DNA of 34,679 nt from Chloroflexota bacterium (lineage in GTDB: Bacteria; Chloroflexota; Anaerolineae; Anaerolineales; Anaerolineaceae). Location of the stretch: positions 1 through 34,679 of the forward strand of contig WOUT01000028.1 of assembly GCA_009773005.1 (NCBI GenBank). Direction: 5' to 3'. How positions within the stretch are numbered: the first letter of the stretch is position 1; every line of letters starts with the position of its first letter. This document shows positions 16,780 to 24,494 of the stretch, in pieces. Position numbers and translations under genes: made by a program. The notes beneath the pieces were generated by a model that saw nothing but the letters and a program-made list of their open reading frames with translations, was not told the DNA's origin and did not search any database.

Positions 16780-17876
16780 AATCAAGAGCGCTAAGGCTTA
16801 CCCAGGGCGAGGTTCAGTCACCAATCTTCTTACCTGACGCAACCTTCGGGGTAGTCAGATCAGTTGATGCTGAAGATCTAATAGCGGTCGGTATTCAAGC
16901 CTTGGTGATGAATACTTTTCACTTGATGCAGCGCCCTGGTTCGTCTACCATCCAGGCGCTGGGTGGATTGCATCAAATGGCGCACTGGAAGAAAAACATC
17001 GTCACAGATTCCGGCGGGTTTCAGGCTTACTCTTTGATCCGGCAAAACCCCAGATTTGGTCGCATTCATGACAAAGGCATCATCTTTGCCCCTGAAGGCA
17101 GTTCACGCAAATTCCAGCTCACACCTGAAAAAACAATCCGACTGCAGATCAGTTACGGTTCAGATGTCGTGATCTGCTTGGATGACTGCACGCATGTGGA
17201 TGAGGGGTATAAAGCGCAATTAGAGTCGGTTGACCGTACCATTGCCTGGGCAAAAAAGAGCAAGAAAGAATACGCTATTCTGACCGATCAAAAGAAGTTG
17301 ACTGAGCAAACCCGCCCAAGGATTTATGCAGTCGTTCAGGGAGGTGGATACAAAGATCTGCGGTTAAAATGCGTTGAAGCCTTGCTTGAGATCGGTTTTG
17401 ACGGTTATGGTTACGGGGGCTGGCCGTTAGATAAAGACAACCATTTATTATCCGAGATCATCGGGTACACCCGCGAGATCGTCCCGGCTGAATATCATAT
17501 GCATGCTCTGGGTGTGGGTCACCCTGAGAACCTGCTGGCTTGTTTTGAATTGGGGTATGATATTTTTGACAGCGCCATGCCCACCAGGGATGCAAGGCAT
17601 GGACGTTTGTTCACGTTTAAAAACCCGTCTGATCCTAATGATTTCGGTTTGACAGGCGCCTGGTTTGGTTACAAATACATTAATGACGAAGAAAATATTA
17701 AGGCAAACCTTCCGATCAGCGCTTATTGTGATTGTCCCTGCTGCAAGAACTACTCGATGGGTTATCTACATCACCTCTTTAAACAAGGCGATGCGCTTTT
17801 CATGCGGTTAGCCACACTCCACAACCTGCGCTTCATGGTGCAACTGTGCGAACGAATTCAGAGAAAGTATGCATGA
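16776..17876 (+). CDS. tgt: tRNA-guanine transglycosylase family protein with unusual base pocket
   Basis: A 366-residue TIM-barrel enzyme that exchanges guanine 34 of tRNA(Asp/Asn/His/Tyr) for a queuosine base. The general acid/base Asp78 (TDSGGFQ), Gln188 (VVQGG), nucleophile Asp265 (DSAMPTRDARHG) and zinc ligands C318-x-C320-x2-C323 with H349 are all present, so catalysis should be intact. The base-recognition loop, GGLAVGE in bacterial preQ1 enzymes, is here GGWPLDK (214-220), so the glutamate and small residues that hold preQ1 are missing. The pocket may accept queuine or another 7-deazaguanine. The ATG overlaps the DUF3052 stop; an in-frame TTG at 16749 is less likely. A YhhQ-type precursor transporter lies 3 kb downstream, which supports salvage. 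Confidence 0.82.
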   Translation: MKSRALRLTQGEVQSPIFLPDATFGVVRSVDAEDLIAVGIQALVMNTFHLMQRPGSSTIQALGGLHQMAHWKKNIVTDSGGFQAYSLIRQNPRFGRIHDKGIIFAPEGSSRKFQLTPEKTIRLQISYGSDVVICLDDCTHVDEGYKAQLESVDRTIAWAKKSKKEYAILTDQKKLTEQTRPRIYAVVQGGGYKDLRLKCVEALLEIGFDGYGYGGWPLDKDNHLLSEIIGYTREIVPAEYHMHALGVGHPENLLACFELGYDIFDSAMPTRDARHGRLFTFKNPSDPNDFGLTGAWFGYKYINDEENIKANLPISAYCDCPCCKNYSMGYLHHLFKQGDALFMRLATLHNLRFMVQLCERIQRKYA

Positions 17877-18691
17877 TGATGCAGACTCCTGACGAACAAA
17901 TCGAAGAGTTGTTCCAGCAGGTTCGCGCCGCTGATAAATATTCCCATATTTTTCCCGAGCTCATCCGTGATTTGGGTAGAATTGAACTCTCAAAACGCCG
18001 CAACCTGAAAGAAGCAGTCAAAGCAACACGCAACAAATTACATCAGATCGGATCCGCATATCAAGAAAAACCCATCCCCTATGCAAAATGGCTTGAAGAA
18101 TTGCAACACTTGCCATCGACCTTTAACGCTCCTGTAACACTGAATTTTATTAAAGGCAATCTTGCAACGCACACATCAACAAACGAACGTCTGCCGATTA
18201 TTGAACGTTTTTTTGTTGAGACTTTAGCGCCAATTGCGCCAATCCATTCCATACTAGATTTGGCCTGTGGACTTACCCCGCTCGCATTGCCATGGATGCC
18301 CGTTTCTGACGATATTGTCTATTCGGCTTGTGATATATATCAGGATATGACCGATTATGTCAGGTCTTTTTTTACTCACTTTGGAGTAAACGGCGCTGTG
18401 AAAGTATGCGACCTAACAAAGACCGTTCCGCAGACCAGAGCACAGGTTGCCTTTCTCCTAAAAACAATTCCATGTCTTGAACAATTGGGCAAAAATGCTG
18501 GCAAGCGGTTGTTAGAGGAACTTCAAACCGATAATATCCTTGTTTCGTTTCCTGCTCATAGCTTGGGTGGAAGATCAAAAGGGATGGTCAAAAATTATGA
18601 GTCTCATTTTTCTGAACTCATACGCGGAAAGAATTGGAGGATCACTCGTTTTGAATTTCCTGGCGAATTAACCTTCATGATCCAGAAATAA
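17873..18691 (+). CDS. 16S rRNA m7G1405 methyltransferase family (FmrO/Sgm/Rmt-like)
   Basis: A 272-residue SAM methyltransferase matching the aminoglycoside-resistance family that methylates N7 of G1405 in 16S rRNA (Sgm, GrmA, ArmA, RmtA-H; about 250-280 aa). The N-terminal helical domain (1-95) is followed by H100-TSTNERLPI, the SAM motif DLACGLTPLALPWM (129-142), AFLLKTIPCLEQL (193-205) and SFPAHSLGGRSKGM (225-238). All are hallmarks of this family. Known members make 30S subunits resistant to gentamicin/kanamycin-type drugs. Asn of the usual CGLNP is Thr134 here. The start overlaps the tgt stop (ATGA) and lies inside a translation-modification operon, without transposon remnants. It therefore looks like a resident gene, not an acquired resistance cassette. 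Confidence 0.82.
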   Translation: MMMQTPDEQIEELFQQVRAADKYSHIFPELIRDLGRIELSKRRNLKEAVKATRNKLHQIGSAYQEKPIPYAKWLEELQHLPSTFNAPVTLNFIKGNLATHTSTNERLPIIERFFVETLAPIAPIHSILDLACGLTPLALPWMPVSDDIVYSACDIYQDMTDYVRSFFTHFGVNGAVKVCDLTKTVPQTRAQVAFLLKTIPCLEQLGKNAGKRLLEELQTDNILVSFPAHSLGGRSKGMVKNYESHFSELIRGKNWRITRFEFPGELTFMIQK

Positions 18692-18723
18692 TAATCTGTC
18701 AGATTAATGGAAAAATGATGTAA

Positions 18724-20217
18724 ATGAAACGAAAAACCAAATCTTTGCAAACCGCCATTTCCCCTGAATCCCAAATCGAACAGCAATTGGATCGATTTAA
18801 GCCCATGATCTCTCCGAAAGAGTTTATTAAATTACTGGCTGAGGTCAAAAAAACATTAATTCCTGCAATCCGTATCAATCCTCTAAAAACAAAACCTGGT
18901 TTTACCAAAACGTTGATCGATCAATATGGTTGGTCATTAACCACAATTCCTTATTGCCCAACCGGATACCGGGTGGAAACGATTCATAAACTATCAATCA
19001 GTTCCACGGTTGAGCATAAGACTGGCATGTACTATATTCAGGAAGCCGCCTCAATGCTGCCAGTGGAACTCTTCAATATCGGGCGCGAAACTGACGCACT
19101 CACCCTTGACCTTGCTGCTTCACCAGGTGGAAAGACAACGCACTTAATCGACCGTCAAAAAGATTCCGGGCTCGTGATCGCCAATGACTCAAGCCAGGGA
19201 CGCATCCAGGCGTTGAAAATCGTACTCCAACACTGGGGAGCGTGCAGCGCAGCAGTTACACGCTTTCCGGGTGAGAAATTTGGCGGTTGGTATCCGAATA
19301 CATTTGATCGAGCATTGATTGACGCCCCATGCAGTATGCAAGGTCTGAGGACTGCTGAATCTCACGCTTCACGTCCGGTGACCGACAAGGAAAGCCGGAC
19401 ACTTTCATTGCGCCAAATTGCACTATTGACAAGCTCGTTGCAGGCTGTGAGAGTGGGAGGAGAGGTCGTGTATTCCACATGCACGCTGCTGCCTGAAGAA
19501 GATGAAGGAGTTGTAGACGCATTCCTTTGCAGATATAACAAGTCGGTAAAATTATTAGAACAGCGGAAAATCCTCACCTCACCCGCGCCGGGCATTCAAA
19601 CCGTCGATGGGCAGGGTTACAAGCATTCCATGAAAAACACAATCCGTTTTTGGCCGCACCGCTACCAGACAGCCGGTTTTTTTGCTTGCATTTTTCAAAA
19701 AACCGGAGAGATAGACCTGCCAGTTCTTCGACCACCAGAACATTCCATGGAAAATGCAGGTTTCTACCAATTTTCAAGCGCGCAGCAAAAGCAATTTTCT
19801 ATCCTGTTCGAAAGTTGGTCAGGGTACCCATTGCAACATCACCTTGAAATCAACAATCGTGTTTTAGTACGGCGCAATGAACGAGTCTTTGTTTTCCCAC
19901 GCCTCTTGCTGGAAAGATTCCGAAGCCTGCCCGTCCAATCTGCCGGGATCCTTTTAGGTGAAGATGAACCTGACGGATTCGTCGTGTCACATGAATGGGT
20001 TTCTCGGTTCGGCGCGGAATGTCAAACAATCTGCATCACATTGGATGATGAACAGTTTCAATTTTATACACAGGGAGAGGATATTCCGGGTTATTCGGAT
20101 TGTCTGAAAACCAATTCAAACATTCGGGTGGTAATGGATTCTAATGAAAGGATATTAGGCAGGGGTAAGGTTTTTCGAGACCGGCTGAAAAATTTGTCGT
20201 TCCGCCAGTTCGCTTAA
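18724..20217 (+). CDS. RsmF-like RNA m5C methyltransferase (NOL1/NOP2/Sun family)
   Basis: A 497-residue protein with RsmF architecture. The N-terminal segment AIRINPLKTK (48-57) leads into GMYYIQEAASM, the SAM motif LDLAASPGGKTTHL (128-141), motif IV DAPCS with Cys203 and motif VI YSTCTL with the nucleophile Cys253. The C-terminal 200 residues look like the RsmF pre-PUA/PUA RNA-binding extension (VLVRRNERVFVFPRLLLERF). E. coli RsmF (479 aa) makes m5C1407 in 16S rRNA. Motif IV continues MQGLRT where most relatives have GEG, so the target cytosine is not certain. It follows the G1405-type methyltransferase gene by 32 bp, and its natural target is only two nucleotides away. It ends 4 bp from the convergent rsmE gene. 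Confidence 0.8.
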   Translation: MKRKTKSLQTAISPESQIEQQLDRFKPMISPKEFIKLLAEVKKTLIPAIRINPLKTKPGFTKTLIDQYGWSLTTIPYCPTGYRVETIHKLSISSTVEHKTGMYYIQEAASMLPVELFNIGRETDALTLDLAASPGGKTTHLIDRQKDSGLVIANDSSQGRIQALKIVLQHWGACSAAVTRFPGEKFGGWYPNTFDRALIDAPCSMQGLRTAESHASRPVTDKESRTLSLRQIALLTSSLQAVRVGGEVVYSTCTLLPEEDEGVVDAFLCRYNKSVKLLEQRKILTSPAPGIQTVDGQGYKHSMKNTIRFWPHRYQTAGFFACIFQKTGEIDLPVLRPPEHSMENAGFYQFSSAQQKQFSILFESWSGYPLQHHLEINNRVLVRRNERVFVFPRLLLERFRSLPVQSAGILLGEDEPDGFVVSHEWVSRFGAECQTICITLDDEQFQFYTQGEDIPGYSDCLKTNSNIRVVMDSNERILGRGKVFRDRLKNLSFRQFA

Positions 20218-20221
20218 GTGA

Positions 20222-20950
20222 CTACCCCAATTCGTAGATCACTAGCCCGGATGACATCATTGCGGCGGTTTCCATTCTTAATATTCGTTTTCCCAGGCTC
20301 ACTGAAATAAAACCTGCCTGTTTGGCAATATCAACTTCTTCTTTTGAGAAGCCTCCTTCTGGTCCAACAAACAGTTGGACATTTTTCCCTTGATGATTGC
20401 GAACTGCGTACTTGATTCCTGTTGTAACTTCGTCTTCCCATAAAATTAATTTCAGCGCATCGTTGGATTGCACGATTGACAGCGCTTTTATAAAACTCAA
20501 CGCTGGTAGCAAAACAGGGATTCTTCCACGGCGGCTTTGTTCGGCGGCTTCAATAATTATTTTTTTCCAGCGGGGATACTTCTCATGCACATCTTCTGGT
20601 TTCTGGATCAGACTGCGTGAGGTTGTAACCGGCAGGAAAGATGTTACTCCGATCTCGGTGCATTTTTGCAGGATCCATTCAAACTTTTCTCGTTGCGTTA
20701 AGCCCAGTATCAATGTCAATTTAGTTTCCGGTTCCCCCTGGGCAGGCTGCTGCTGGCGAACGACAGCCTTGCATTCGCGATCATTTACCTCACTAAGCGC
20801 GGCTATATACTCAAACCCCTGATCGTCCAGCAGGATCACCTCTGAACCAATCTCTAAGCGCAGAACTCGAGTCATTTGGCGTGAAAGTTCCGCAGGGATT
20901 GCAATCTCGTTTAAATGAAACTGGTCAGCAGAAAGAAAGAACCTGTGCAT
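20222..20950 (-). CDS. rsmE: 16S rRNA m3U1498 methyltransferase RsmE
   Basis: A 242-residue SPOUT-class methyltransferase. The N-terminal PUA-like domain begins MHRFFLSADQFHLNEIAIP. The SPOUT domain contains LTQREKFEWILQKCTEIGV, WKKIIIEAAEQSRRGRIP, FVGPEGGFSKEE and SLGKRILRMETA, the knotted SAM-binding end. All are RsmE signatures. RsmE methylates N3 of U1498, which faces the decoding site. It is transcribed convergently to the RsmF-like gene and divergently from the YhhQ gene, with its own clear promoter at 20981-21008. Confidence 0.93.
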   Translation of the reverse strand: MHRFFLSADQFHLNEIAIPAELSRQMTRVLRLEIGSEVILLDDQGFEYIAALSEVNDRECKAVVRQQQPAQGEPETKLTLILGLTQREKFEWILQKCTEIGVTSFLPVTTSRSLIQKPEDVHEKYPRWKKIIIEAAEQSRRGRIPVLLPALSFIKALSIVQSNDALKLILWEDEVTTGIKYAVRNHQGKNVQLFVGPEGGFSKEEVDIAKQAGFISVSLGKRILRMETAAMMSSGLVIYELG

Positions 20951-20980
20951 ACGGCTTATCCTGAAATAATGTGTAATTCG

Positions 20981-21008
20981 ATTATACTAGGGGCTAACAT
21001 TTTTTCAA
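20981..21008 (-). promoter_or_regulatory. rsmE promoter (TTGAAA-16-TATAAT)
   Basis: On the minus strand a -35 box TTGAAA (21008-21003) and a -10 box TATAAT (20986-20981) are separated by 16 bases, ending about 30 bases before the rsmE ATG at 20950. It is among the best matches to the sigma-70-type consensus in this window. It sits inside the short divergent gap to the YhhQ gene. Confidence 0.65.
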
Positions 21009-21023
21009 CAAAGGAATGGCAGT

Positions 21024-21749
21024 TTGAATAATTCTTCAGCACCAACAAGGTCTTATCGGTTTTTTGATCTGGTAATGGCAGCATTTGTAACAGTTTTAAT
21101 CGTGAGCAATATCGCTTCATCAGCCAAGATCGTGGATTGGGGATTTTCGTTATTTGGTCTGCGGCTCGCATTTGACGCTGGAACAATTCTGTTTCCGGTT
21201 AGTTATATTTTTGGTGACGTTTTAACTGAAGTATATGGTTTTAAGCGTTCTCGTCGTGTGATTTGGACCGGTTTTGCCTGTTTGGCTCTCTCCGCAGCAG
21301 TATTATGGCTCGTCCGCATCATGCCAGGCGAATCCACCTGGATTGCACAGACCGGTCAAACGGCTTACAACAACGTCTTGGGAGGAATCAGCACAGGTGG
21401 AATTGTGCTGGCTAGCCTTACGGCTTATCTGGCCGGTGAGTTTACAAACTCGGTCGTGCTTGCGAAGATGAAAGTTGCTACAAAAGGCCGCTGGTTATGG
21501 ATGCGCACAATTGGGAGTACGCTAGTCGGTCAGGGGGTTGACTCTCTCATTTTTATCACTGTTGCATGTCTTGCAGGTGTCTTTCCCTGGAGTTTATTCT
21601 TAACTTTAGTGGTTGCCAATTACGTCTTCAAGTGCTTGATTGAAGCGTTCATGACACCGGTTACCTATTGGATGGTCGCGAAACTGAAGTCCTCTGAAAA
21701 TGAAGATTTCTATGACGATAAAACCCGCTTCACTATTTTCTCAAAATAG
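21024..21749 (+). CDS. yhhQ: YhhQ-type queuosine precursor transporter
   Basis: A 241-residue membrane protein with about six helices, matching the YhhQ/QPTR (VUT) family that imports preQ0, preQ1 or queuine. Family features seen are NIASSAKIVDWG near helix 1, DAGTILFPVSYIFGDVLTEVYG, the acidic-aromatic signature after helix 2, GGISTGGIVLASLTAYLAGEFTNS, and GVDSLIFITVACLAG. Translation probably starts at TTG 21024, with AAAGGA about 8 bases upstream; the next ATG is 17 codons in and would clip the N-terminal tail. The divergent neighbour is rsmE. The transglycosylase gene 3 kb upstream is the likely user of the imported base. Confidence 0.88.
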   Translation: MNNSSAPTRSYRFFDLVMAAFVTVLIVSNIASSAKIVDWGFSLFGLRLAFDAGTILFPVSYIFGDVLTEVYGFKRSRRVIWTGFACLALSAAVLWLVRIMPGESTWIAQTGQTAYNNVLGGISTGGIVLASLTAYLAGEFTNSVVLAKMKVATKGRWLWMRTIGSTLVGQGVDSLIFITVACLAGVFPWSLFLTLVVANYVFKCLIEAFMTPVTYWMVAKLKSSENEDFYDDKTRFTIFSK

Positions 21750-21757
21750 AAATCGGT

Positions 21758-22438
21758 TCATTTCTCCCATTTAAAATCGGAACTCGCAATTACTACCGAA
21801 TATTCACCTCGCAAGTCTTCTTTTTGCAGATCAACGATCAATTGACTTAACATACTACGATAGACTGTCTCAAATTTCTTGGTCAAATCATTTGCCACAA
21901 CGACCGCGCGATCTCCGTAGACTTCCAATGAATCTTGCAAAAATACGATTAAGCGATGAGGGCTTTCATAAAATACAAGCGTATGCGGTGATTCCTTATC
22001 TATTTCCAGCCATCTTTTGCGGGGTCCGCCTTTTCTTGGTGGGAAACCTTTAAAAGTAAAACTATGGACTGGCAGCCCCGATAAAACCAAAGCCATAATC
22101 AGCGCGGTTGGTCCTGGAACCGCAGAGATTGGTATGCCACGTGAGATGGCGCTTCGCACCAAAATAAAACCTGGATCAGATATGGAAGGTGTACCTGCAT
22201 CTGTTACCAAAGCAACATTCTTACCCAAAGCCAGAATTTCCATTACCTTCGGTAAAGCGCGTTGCTCATTGTCTTCCCGAAATGAGATCTGCGGTTTTTT
22301 TATCCCAAAATGAGATAACAGGAATCCAGTTTTGCGGGTGTCTTCGCTGACGACCACATCAGCAGATTCAAGTGCGGCAAGTGCCCTTTGAGAAATATCC
22401 CCCAGATTTCCGATTGGTGTCGACACAAGAACAAGCAT
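21758..22438 (-). CDS. rsmI: 16S rRNA 2'-O-methyltransferase RsmI
   Basis: A 226-residue tetrapyrrole-methylase-fold enzyme that methylates the 2'-OH of C1402 in 16S rRNA. It shows the RsmI series [64 protein letters not shown] and FYESPHRL. It is slightly shorter than the E. coli protein (286 aa), lacking part of the C-terminal extension, as is common in shorter RsmI forms. The start has AAGGG upstream on the minus strand. It ends 8 bp from the convergent YhhQ gene. An extended -10 promoter (TGTTATACT, 22469-22461) lies 23 bp upstream of its ATG. Confidence 0.92.
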   Translation of the reverse strand: MLVLVSTPIGNLGDISQRALAALESADVVVSEDTRKTGFLLSHFGIKKPQISFREDNEQRALPKVMEILALGKNVALVTDAGTPSISDPGFILVRSAISRGIPISAVPGPTALIMALVLSGLPVHSFTFKGFPPRKGGPRKRWLEIDKESPHTLVFYESPHRLIVFLQDSLEVYGDRAVVVANDLTKKFETVYRSMLSQLIVDLQKEDLRGEYSVVIASSDFKWEK

Positions 22439-22460
22439 TGAGATCTACCCTTCTGTTGAG

Positions 22461-22469
22461 AGTATAACA
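22461..22469 (-). promoter_or_regulatory. rsmI extended -10 promoter
   Basis: The minus strand reads TGTTATACT at 22469-22461, an extended -10 element 23 bp before the rsmI start codon. The -35 region is poor (TTACTC at 18 bases spacing), as often seen with extended -10 promoters. Confidence 0.45.
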
Positions 22470-22505
22470 TGGGTCATATTTATTGAGTAATTTTGGTCGG
22501 TTTGC

Positions 22506-22550
22506 TTGAATTCTAAAATTAAACTGTTATAATACAATTAGTTTACTAAT
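22506..22550 (+). promoter_or_regulatory. Promoter and palindrome of the first response-regulator gene
   Basis: A -35 box TTGAAT (22506-22511) and a -10 box TATAAT (22528-22533), 16 bases apart and with TGT just before the -10, form a strong promoter. Immediately after it, spanning the predicted start site, lies the perfect palindrome ATTAGT-TT-ACTAAT (22537-22550). This is a candidate operator, possibly for autoregulation. The resulting leader is about 135 nt. Confidence 0.55.
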
Positions 22551-22673
22551 GAGGTTACTTTTCTCATTCTATAAATCTTATCAAAGTGGAAACCTGAAGA
22601 CAAACCTGAATATTAACTTTTTTTATGCGCTTAGGCAAATCATTTCATTACTACAAATCTCTTAGGAGCATCA

Positions 22674-23447
22674 ATGATATCCAATACAGAAAATAAAGTC
22701 GAAACAACCAAGGTTTCTGCGGGAAGTGGAGTTGATCTCGACGAATTACATCCAGTAAATCGCCGAAGAATTTTAGTAGTAGACGACGAACCGGATACTA
22801 TTACTTTACTTAAACACATTTTCATCAACGACGGCTTTAATGTCGCCGGTGCGTTTAGTGGTAAAGAAGCAATAAAGAAAATTACAGAAATTAACCCATC
22901 CCTGGTCATCCTTGATCTTCTGATGCCTGAAATGGATGGGGCGCAGACATTTGATGCAATTCGTAATATTCTTGATGTCCCTGTGATCATGCTTTCGGCT
23001 GTCAATCGAAAGGAAGAAATCGTAAGCATGCTCCAAAAGGGGGCAGATGACTATATTACGAAACCCTTTAATAGCGCAGAAGTAACCGCTCGAGTTCATG
23101 CAGTTTTGCGACGGGCTGAAAAACCAATCGTCTTAAATGTGCTTTCTTTCCCGAGTGTCGATTTGATCATCGACCTCGAAACATACGAAGTAATCTATAA
23201 AAATGCACGCATTCAATTAACTGGCAAGATGTTTGAAGTATTGGCTTTGCTCGCTAAAGCCGCGCCTAAAGTGGTCAATTATCAGGATTTGACCGAGAAA
23301 GTCTGGGGCAATAATAACCCGTCGGTGCGAAACCGGCTTAAGTACTTGATCTATCTGCTTCGCCAGGAATTTCTGAAGATCGATGAAAAAACTGATCTAA
23401 TCGAGAACATCGACAGATTGGGTTATAAATTAATCATTGGCGAATAG
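22674..23447 (+). CDS. OmpR-like response regulator, first of a tandem pair
   Basis: A 257-residue two-domain regulator. A 32-residue N-terminal extension precedes a receiver domain (about 33-145) with acidic pair D37/D38, phospho-acceptor D81 (LVILDLLMPEMDG), switch S108 and K130 (YITKPF). The C-terminal winged helix (about 160-255) contains LTGKMFEVLALLAK, the recognition-helix region SVRNRLKYLIYLLRQEF and the wing IDRLGYKLI. No histidine kinase gene is nearby, so the partner is elsewhere or the protein senses through its extension. It is a close paralogue of the next gene, sharing GVDLDELH/GVDLDQLH just before the receiver. The ATG at 22674 has AGGAG upstream. Confidence 0.88.
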   Translation: MISNTENKVETTKVSAGSGVDLDELHPVNRRRILVVDDEPDTITLLKHIFINDGFNVAGAFSGKEAIKKITEINPSLVILDLLMPEMDGAQTFDAIRNILDVPVIMLSAVNRKEEIVSMLQKGADDYITKPFNSAEVTARVHAVLRRAEKPIVLNVLSFPSVDLIIDLETYEVIYKNARIQLTGKMFEVLALLAKAAPKVVNYQDLTEKVWGNNNPSVRNRLKYLIYLLRQEFLKIDEKTDLIENIDRLGYKLIIGE

Positions 23448-23470
23448 TTTCGATATTATTCACTCACCAC

Positions 23471-23498
23471 TTGATAACAAATGAATAACTGCTACAAT
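23471..23498 (+). promoter_or_regulatory. Promoter of the second response-regulator gene
   Basis: A -35 box TTGATA (23471-23476) is 16 bases from a -10 box TACAAT (23493-23498), which is preceded by TGC (extended -10, TGCTACAAT). It lies 23 bp after the first regulator's stop, so the second regulator has its own promoter and a leader of about 145 nt. Confidence 0.6.
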
Positions 23499-23559
23499 AA
23501 TAGTGAAATACCAAGCGTTCTGATTGGAAGCGATGACCTGAACATTTAATTGGTCGCCC

Positions 23560-23626
23560 TCTCCAAAACTTTGGAGAAGATGTTCAGCGAGCGAGAGGCG
23601 AAACCGGTCCAGTGTGACCGGTTTTT
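23560..23626 (+). promoter_or_regulatory. Two hairpins in the leader of the second response regulator, second one terminator-like
   Basis: Hairpin 1 is TCTCCAA-AACT-TTGGAGA (23560-23577). Hairpin 2 is AAACCGGTC-CAGTGT-GACCGGTTT followed by further T (23601-23626), a nine-pair stem ending in a five-T tract. Both lie downstream of the promoter at 23471-23498 and upstream of the ATG at 23652. The second could therefore act as an attenuator of the second regulator, or simply end transcripts that read through from the first gene. No known riboswitch class is recognised. Confidence 0.5.
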
Positions 23627-23651
23627 AATTTCTTCAGATCAGGAGAAAATA

Positions 23652-24422
23652 ATGACAAATAAACCTGCAGACCAGAAATTTAGAGACCTTACCACTCAAG
23701 AGGGGGTTGATCTTGATCAATTGCATGTGAAGGACCGTCCACGAATACTTGTGGTAGACGATGAACCAGATACAGTGATCCTCTTGAAGCATGTCTTCCA
23801 GCGCGAGGGGTATGACGTCTCGGGGGCGATGAGCGGAAAAGAAGCAATCAGCAAAATCGGCGAAGTTAAACCAAACCTTATCATGTTGGACATCATGATG
23901 CCGGAATTGGATGGATGGCAAACCTTTCAACAGATCCGCAAGTTATCCGATCTGCCTGTGATCGTAATTTCAGCAGTTAACCAGACAGAGAATATTGTTA
24001 AAGCTCTCCAGATGGGTGTGGACGACTACATCACCAAGCCTTTTGATCAGGCAGAAGTCATTGCGCGAGCTAATACAGTTCTGCGAAGAGCAGGCAAACA
24101 ACGAGTGATAAACCGCCTCGGCTTTGCTGAAATTGAGTTGATCCTGGATCTTGAAACTCAGGAGATTTTCTATAAAGGTAATCGCATCCAACTGACAGGT
24201 AAAATGTTTGAAGTTTTGGTTATATTGGCAAAAAATGCCCCACGCATTGCAACCTATGAAGACATTACAATGGAAATATGGAGTGAAAATAGTGTTTCCG
24301 TTCGAAATCGGTTGAAGTATTTGGTCTATCTGTTACGCCAGGAATTTAATCGGGTGGACACTAAAAAACAGTTGATCAAAAATGTCGACCGTTTAGGCTA
24401 TAAATTATTAACTGAGAAGTAA
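23652..24422 (+). CDS. OmpR-like response regulator, second of a tandem pair
   Basis: A 256-residue paralogue of the upstream regulator with the same layout: a 30-residue N-terminal extension, receiver domain with D36/D37, phospho-acceptor D80 (LIMLDIMMPELDG), S107 and K129 (YITKPF), then a winged helix with LTGKMFEVLVILAK, SVRNRLKYLVYLLRQEF and VDRLGYKLL. Identity is high in both the receiver and the DNA-binding domain, so the pair probably arose by duplication and may share operators. I chose ATG 23652, preceded by AGGAG. The frame is open from 23550, but that longer version would translate the leader hairpins. It is followed by a terminator hairpin. Confidence 0.87.
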   Translation: MTNKPADQKFRDLTTQEGVDLDQLHVKDRPRILVVDDEPDTVILLKHVFQREGYDVSGAMSGKEAISKIGEVKPNLIMLDIMMPELDGWQTFQQIRKLSDLPVIVISAVNQTENIVKALQMGVDDYITKPFDQAEVIARANTVLRRAGKQRVINRLGFAEIELILDLETQEIFYKGNRIQLTGKMFEVLVILAKNAPRIATYEDITMEIWSENSVSVRNRLKYLVYLLRQEFNRVDTKKQLIKNVDRLGYKLLTEK

Positions 24423-24443
24423 TCTTTTACTCGTTTATTATAA

Positions 24444-24473
24444 GCCGCAGGGTTATCCTTGCGGCAATTTATT
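24444..24473 (+). terminator. Terminator after the second response regulator
   Basis: GCCGCAGGG (24444-24452), loop TTAT, and CCTTGCGGC (24457-24465) form a nine-pair stem with one G-U pair, followed by AATTTATTTAT. It lies 21 bp after the regulator stop. The T tract is interrupted, so termination may be incomplete. Confidence 0.55.
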
Positions 24474-24494
24474 TATGAACGAGACTTGACAGGT

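Noticed and set aside
23550-23651. Extended N-terminus of the second response regulator
   Set aside because: It would translate the two leader hairpins and is not matched in the paralogue; ATG 23652 has an AGGAG site.
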